DNA from: an uncultured Anaerolineaceae bacterium
Lineage (GTDB): Bacteria > Chloroflexota > Anaerolineae > Promineifilales > Promineifilaceae
NCBI GenBank assembly: GCA_937967805.1
Contig: CALBTC010000531.1
Location: 1-7,884, forward strand
DNA: 7,884 nucleotides
Reading direction: 5' to 3'
Both the position numbers and the translations under genes were made by a program. The notes under the pieces are model-generated. The model saw only the letters and a program-made list of their open reading frames with translations. It did no database searches and was not told where the DNA came from. Each line of letters opens with the position of its first letter. Positions within the stretch are counted from its first letter, which is position 1. Shown piece after piece: positions 5,424-7,884 of this stretch.

Positions 5424-5581
5424 TAGAAGGAAGAGGCTAGCTGGCTCGAAACTGTTGAAAAAACAAATTGTTATTAATAGAAGATTAATATGCCGTTTGG
5501 GAACTATAGTGCAGAGCCAACCATGACGGGTGAGAGTCAACACCCCAGTGAACTAAAAATCTCGGAGAAAAGGGTAAATAG
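5424..5581 (+). promoter_or_regulatory. Long 5' leader of rpoD
   Basis: About 160 nt lie between the predicted start point and the ATG. A local hairpin GGGTG (5528-5532)/CACCC (5541-5545) with an 8-nt loop lies about 36 nt before the ATG. TGGCTC (5442-5447) can pair with GAGCCA (5514-5519) over a longer range. The middle (about 5451-5491) is AT-rich with a repeated ATTAAT. I do not recognise a known riboswitch or protein-binding leader, and regulation through this structure is only a possibility. Confidence 0.35.
5569..5574 (+). promoter_or_regulatory. Shine-Dalgarno site of rpoD
   Basis: AAAGGG ends 7 bases before the ATG at 5582, a normal spacing. A second purine-rich word, GGAG (5564-5567), is 14 bases away and too distant. 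Confidence 0.55.
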
Positions 5582-6820
5582 ATGACTAAATTGACCACGC
5601 CATTCGACGAAATGGACTTTGTTAGCGTTTTGCTTAACGAAGGTTCTGAACAGGGCTATATCACATACGACCAAATCATGGAAGCACTGCCCGACGTCGA
5701 GGACAATTTGCCGCTGCTAGAGACCATTTTGGAAGAGGCTCAAGCAGCAGGCATTCCTATATATGAAAATGAAGAAGAAGTAGAAGCTCAGATGACCGGA
5801 GACGATTCAAGTGAGCTTAGTGAAGCGTTGGCTAATGGTAAAGCTTTCGAATCTGATGAAGACGAGGAAGAAGTGTCGCCCCATGCCGCGCCACTTTTTG
5901 ATTTAAGCAACGTGCCGATTGATGATTCCGTGGGTCTTTACTTCCGCGAGATGGGGCAGCAAGGCTTGCTCTCCGCCGAGGAAGAAGTGACCCTGGCCAT
6001 GGAAATTGAGGCCGGTAAAGAGGCCGAGGCACGGATGAAAGATGAGATTCTAAGCGACGACGAGATGGATGAACTCGTCAATCGGCAAGTTATTGCCGAT
6101 ATGGCCCGGGCGCATCTGATTCGGGCCAACACCCGCCTCGTTGTCAGCATTGCCAAGAAGTATCGCGGGCGCGGTTTGCAGTTCCTGGACCTGATTCAGG
6201 AGGGCAACGTCGGCCTGATGAAAGCGGTAGAAAAGTACGACTATCGTCGTGGGAACCGGTTTAGCACCTACGCCACCTGGTGGATTCGCCAGGCGGTAAC
6301 GCGTGCTTTGGCCAATCACGGCCGTACCATTCGTATTCCGGCCCATTTGGGTGGCCGCATCAGCAAGCTGTATCAGGTAGCCCAGGAGCTGGAACAGGAA
6401 TACGGCCGTCAGCCCACCGCCGAAGAAATTGCCGAACATATGGAGCTGCCCGCCGAGCGCGTTCGCTGGATGCTGCGCACCAGCCGCCAGCCCGTGCACC
6501 TGGAACGCCCCGTCGGCGACGAGTCTGATGCCGAGCTGGGTGACTTCATCGAAGATGTGGATGCCCCGCCGCCCGCCGAAACCGTTGCCCAAAAGATGCT
6601 CACCGAAGAGCTGGGGGAGATTTTGGACCAGCTCACCCCGCGTGAAGCCCGCATCCTGCGCCTGCGCTACGGCCTGCAAGATGGTGAATCCCGCACCCTC
6701 AAAGAGGTGGGCGAGATGTTTGGCCTCTCCCGCGAGCGCATCCGCCAGCTAGAAAAGGAAGCGCTGCGCAAGCTGCGCCATCCCAACTTCGCTGGACACC
6801 TCCGACAATACCTCAACTAA
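5582..6820 (+). CDS. rpoD: Primary RNA polymerase sigma factor RpoD/SigA
   Basis: This 412-residue group 1 sigma-70 factor directs RNA polymerase to housekeeping promoters. Region 1.1 is at about 12-60, with the typical GYITYDQIMEALPD (25-38), followed by a very acidic linker (about 62-98, many Glu/Asp). Region 1.2 starts DDSVGLYFREMGQQGLLSAE (114-133). Region 2 (about 177-254) has LIRANTRLVVSIAKKY, then FLDLIQEGNVGLMKAVEKYD and the -10-binding helix FSTYATWWIRQAVTRAL. Region 3 is at about 255-330 (LGGRISKLYQVAQELEQEYG). Region 4 ends with the -35-binding helix-turn-helix (TLKEVGEMFGLSRERIRQLE, 372-391) and closes EALRKLRHP. The large non-conserved insert of proteobacterial RpoD is lacking, as in most non-proteobacterial SigA proteins. 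Presence of region 1.1 argues for the primary rather than an alternative factor. It has its own promoter and terminator, so it is a separate transcription unit. Confidence 0.96.
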   Translation: MTKLTTPFDEMDFVSVLLNEGSEQGYITYDQIMEALPDVEDNLPLLETILEEAQAAGIPIYENEEEVEAQMTGDDSSELSEALANGKAFESDEDEEEVSPHAAPLFDLSNVPIDDSVGLYFREMGQQGLLSAEEEVTLAMEIEAGKEAEARMKDEILSDDEMDELVNRQVIADMARAHLIRANTRLVVSIAKKYRGRGLQFLDLIQEGNVGLMKAVEKYDYRRGNRFSTYATWWIRQAVTRALANHGRTIRIPAHLGGRISKLYQVAQELEQEYGRQPTAEEIAEHMELPAERVRWMLRTSRQPVHLERPVGDESDAELGDFIEDVDAPPPAETVAQKMLTEELGEILDQLTPREARILRLRYGLQDGESRTLKEVGEMFGLSRERIRQLEKEALRKLRHPNFAGHLRQYLN

Positions 6821-6824
6821 CAGC

Positions 6825-6854
6825 AAAAGGAGCCTCACGGCTCCTTTTTATTTT
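6825..6854 (+). terminator. Intrinsic terminator of rpoD, possibly bidirectional
   Basis: AAAAGGAGCC (6825-6834) and GGCTCCTTTT (6839-6848) form a perfect 10-bp stem around the tetraloop TCAC, followed by a T-rich tail to 6854. It begins 4 bases after the sigma factor stop. The A-run on the left arm would serve as a T-run for transcripts arriving from the convergent minus-strand gene. Confidence 0.92.
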
Positions 6855-6977
6855 CCCTGTTCTTATTTGAAGATTAAAAAGTATTCGGGTCAGACAATAG
6901 GCAGTCAAACGTAGCTGTTCATCAAGTATCAATCGTCCGGCTTGGTTTAAGATGTCAACGTAAAGAATTATCCCGTA
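6855..6977. other. Convergent intergenic spacer
   Basis: This is the spacer between the rpoD terminator and the stop of the minus-strand TPR gene. No ORF, tRNA-like structure or repeat is evident. Confidence 0.4.
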
Positions 6978-7859
6978 TCACCTAAGACTATTAAGCAGGG
7001 CTAATCCCTCACTAAAATCAACAGAATCAAAGCCTTCCGTGAACCAATTAAGGATAAGTGACAAAGTCTGCCTGACTTCTTTGCTTTTTCCCTCTGTCTG
7101 CCACAGACGGGACAGGCTAACGGCCGCTCGTAATTCCAGCGATTTGGCCTGTTGTTGGCGGGCTGTCTCTAGGGCTTGTTTATAACATAACTCAGCCGTT
7201 TGCTTATTCCCCTGCAGCAGCCACAGTTCCCCTTGCCAACGAAGCAGTTCTGCCAGCCAAAACTGTTCGGTCGTTTCTTCTGTCAATAATATCGCTGCCT
7301 CAAGCACCCGTAGTCCTTCTTCCAACCGCCCACCCCTTGCATACGCTTCAGCTAATAAACCCATAAAATATGGCTTCTCCCATCGTCCCTGCGTACTTTC
7401 CAATCTGGCTATGCCTGCTTGAATCTGCTCAATCCCTTCATTTACCTGCCCAGATAAAGCCATTGCCCAGCCTCTATGGCTTTGGGCCTTGGCTAACGGA
7501 TACTGAAAGTTGTGGGTCTCACAAAGTCGGCAATTTTCTTCGGTTAAACGCTGTACCTCGGGCAAGTTGCGGCAAAACTGATGAACTGTTGTGACCCAGA
7601 CCAATCCATAGGCCAGACTATAAAAATGCGTTTCTCCCGCAACCCTGGCTACTCTGAGAGCCTCACGACCGCTGGCCAAAGCCTGCTCAGGATAACCAAG
7701 CAGCCACAACACCCAGGCTCTTATACAGAGCGTAGCCATTTTGGGCTCATGTCCAAATTGAAGGGTTAAGGAGGCGCGCTCCTTTGGATCATAAAGAGAC
7801 AGCGCTTGGTTGAGGTGGTCCAAGCTAGTTTGCATAATCCGGGCCAAAACGATCACCAA
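6978..7859 (-). CDS. TPR-domain protein, probably the C-terminal remnant of a large cyclase/ATPase-TPR regulator
   Basis: The sequence consists of tandem tetratricopeptide-like helix pairs. It resembles the C-terminal part of the very large (over 1000 residues) proteins that carry a class III adenylate cyclase or regulator domain, an AAA-type ATPase and a TPR tail. Diagnostic stretches are LNQALSLYDP (16-25), IRAWVLWLLGYPEQAL (46-61), PYFMGLLAEAYARGGRLEEG (163-182), ELLRWQGELWLLQGNKQTAE (204-223) and the closing QAKSLELRAAVSLSRLWQ (237-254) with LNWFTEGFDSVD. No catalytic or nucleotide-binding domain is present. The longest frame starts at a TTG (7859-7857); an ATG at residue 9 (7835-7833) is the other option and is where similarity begins. 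A TAA in the same frame at 7862-7860 shows that the rest of the large protein is not joined in frame. Neither start has a good Shine-Dalgarno. It may be a decayed 5'-truncated gene, a frameshifted one, or a free TPR protein. Confidence 0.65.
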   Translation of the reverse strand: MVIVLARIMQTSLDHLNQALSLYDPKERASLTLQFGHEPKMATLCIRAWVLWLLGYPEQALASGREALRVARVAGETHFYSLAYGLVWVTTVHQFCRNLPEVQRLTEENCRLCETHNFQYPLAKAQSHRGWAMALSGQVNEGIEQIQAGIARLESTQGRWEKPYFMGLLAEAYARGGRLEEGLRVLEAAILLTEETTEQFWLAELLRWQGELWLLQGNKQTAELCYKQALETARQQQAKSLELRAAVSLSRLWQTEGKSKEVRQTLSLILNWFTEGFDSVDFSEGLALLNSLR

Positions 7860-7884
7860 TTACGGCGGATGCCGATCACCGATT
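7850..7884. repeat. Short direct repeat CGATCACCRATT at the right edge
   Basis: CGATCACCAATT (7850-7861) recurs as CGATCACCGATT (7873-7884), 11 of 12 bases identical with a period of 23 bp. The element runs off the window. It overlaps the first codon of the longest TPR frame and the stop before it. It may be the start of another repeat array of the kind seen around the moaD-moaE gene, but only two copies are visible. Confidence 0.45.

Noticed and set aside
5455..5510. Second rpoD promoter (TTGAAA with a -10 in the AT-rich leader, or TATAGT at 5505)
   Set aside because: No pair with 16-18-bp spacing could be found; TTGAAA has no acceptable -10 at that distance and TATAGT has no -35.
6050..6679. 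Minus-strand frame of 209 codons opposite rpoD
   Set aside because: It is antisense to sigma regions 2-4, whose conservation fully explains the sequence.

Overview
The window looks like a chromosomal stretch of a GC-rich bacterium, most probably a member of the Chloroflexota (Anaerolineae-like). This placement is an inference from three things: a C-terminal TPR region of the large cyclase/ATPase-TPR type that is abundant in that phylum, a fused MoaD-MoaE protein, and short tandem-repeat inverted repeats between genes. No rRNA, tRNA, CRISPR array or transposase is visible.

Layout. (1) Positions 1-623, minus strand: an AT-rich, uncharacterised gene that runs off the left edge. (2) 624-786: a divergent intergenic region with a strong -10 box so close to the moaC start that the mRNA would be nearly leaderless. 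(3) 787-5301, plus strand: a run of six genes. These are moaC, a moaD-moaE fusion, a small MazG-like pyrophosphohydrolase, fabF, rnc and an RmlD-like NAD(P)-dependent reductase. The last three are packed with a 0-bp junction (fabF/rnc) and a 4-bp overlap (rnc/reductase). The junctions on either side of the moaD-moaE fusion are instead filled by inverted repeats built from short repeated words. (4) 5302-5581: promoter and about 160-nt leader of the next gene. (5) 5582-6820: the primary sigma factor gene, closed by a strong intrinsic terminator. (6) 6978-7859, minus strand: a convergent TPR gene that appears to be only the C-terminal part of a much larger signalling ATPase. A stop codon lies directly upstream of it, together with another short direct repeat at the right edge.

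Functionally, moaC and the moaD-moaE fusion supply two successive steps of molybdenum cofactor synthesis (cPMP formation, then molybdopterin synthase). FabF elongates fatty acids, RNase III processes structured RNA, and sigma-A directs housekeeping transcription. fabF-rnc adjacency is a common bacterial arrangement, although the usual acpP neighbour is absent here.

The most striking signal that genes do not explain is the 8-bp perfect palindrome ACGGCCGT. It occurs nine times, against about 0.1 expected under uniform base composition. Seven copies lie in the same codon phase and encode Thr-Ala-Val, four of them in the reductase gene alone. It resembles the highly iterated palindromes known from cyanobacteria (HIP1, a different sequence). 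Other points of interest are the paired repeat elements around the moaD-moaE gene, the internal Gly-Gly of the fusion, and the replacement by Ala of a usual metal-ligand Asp in RNase III.
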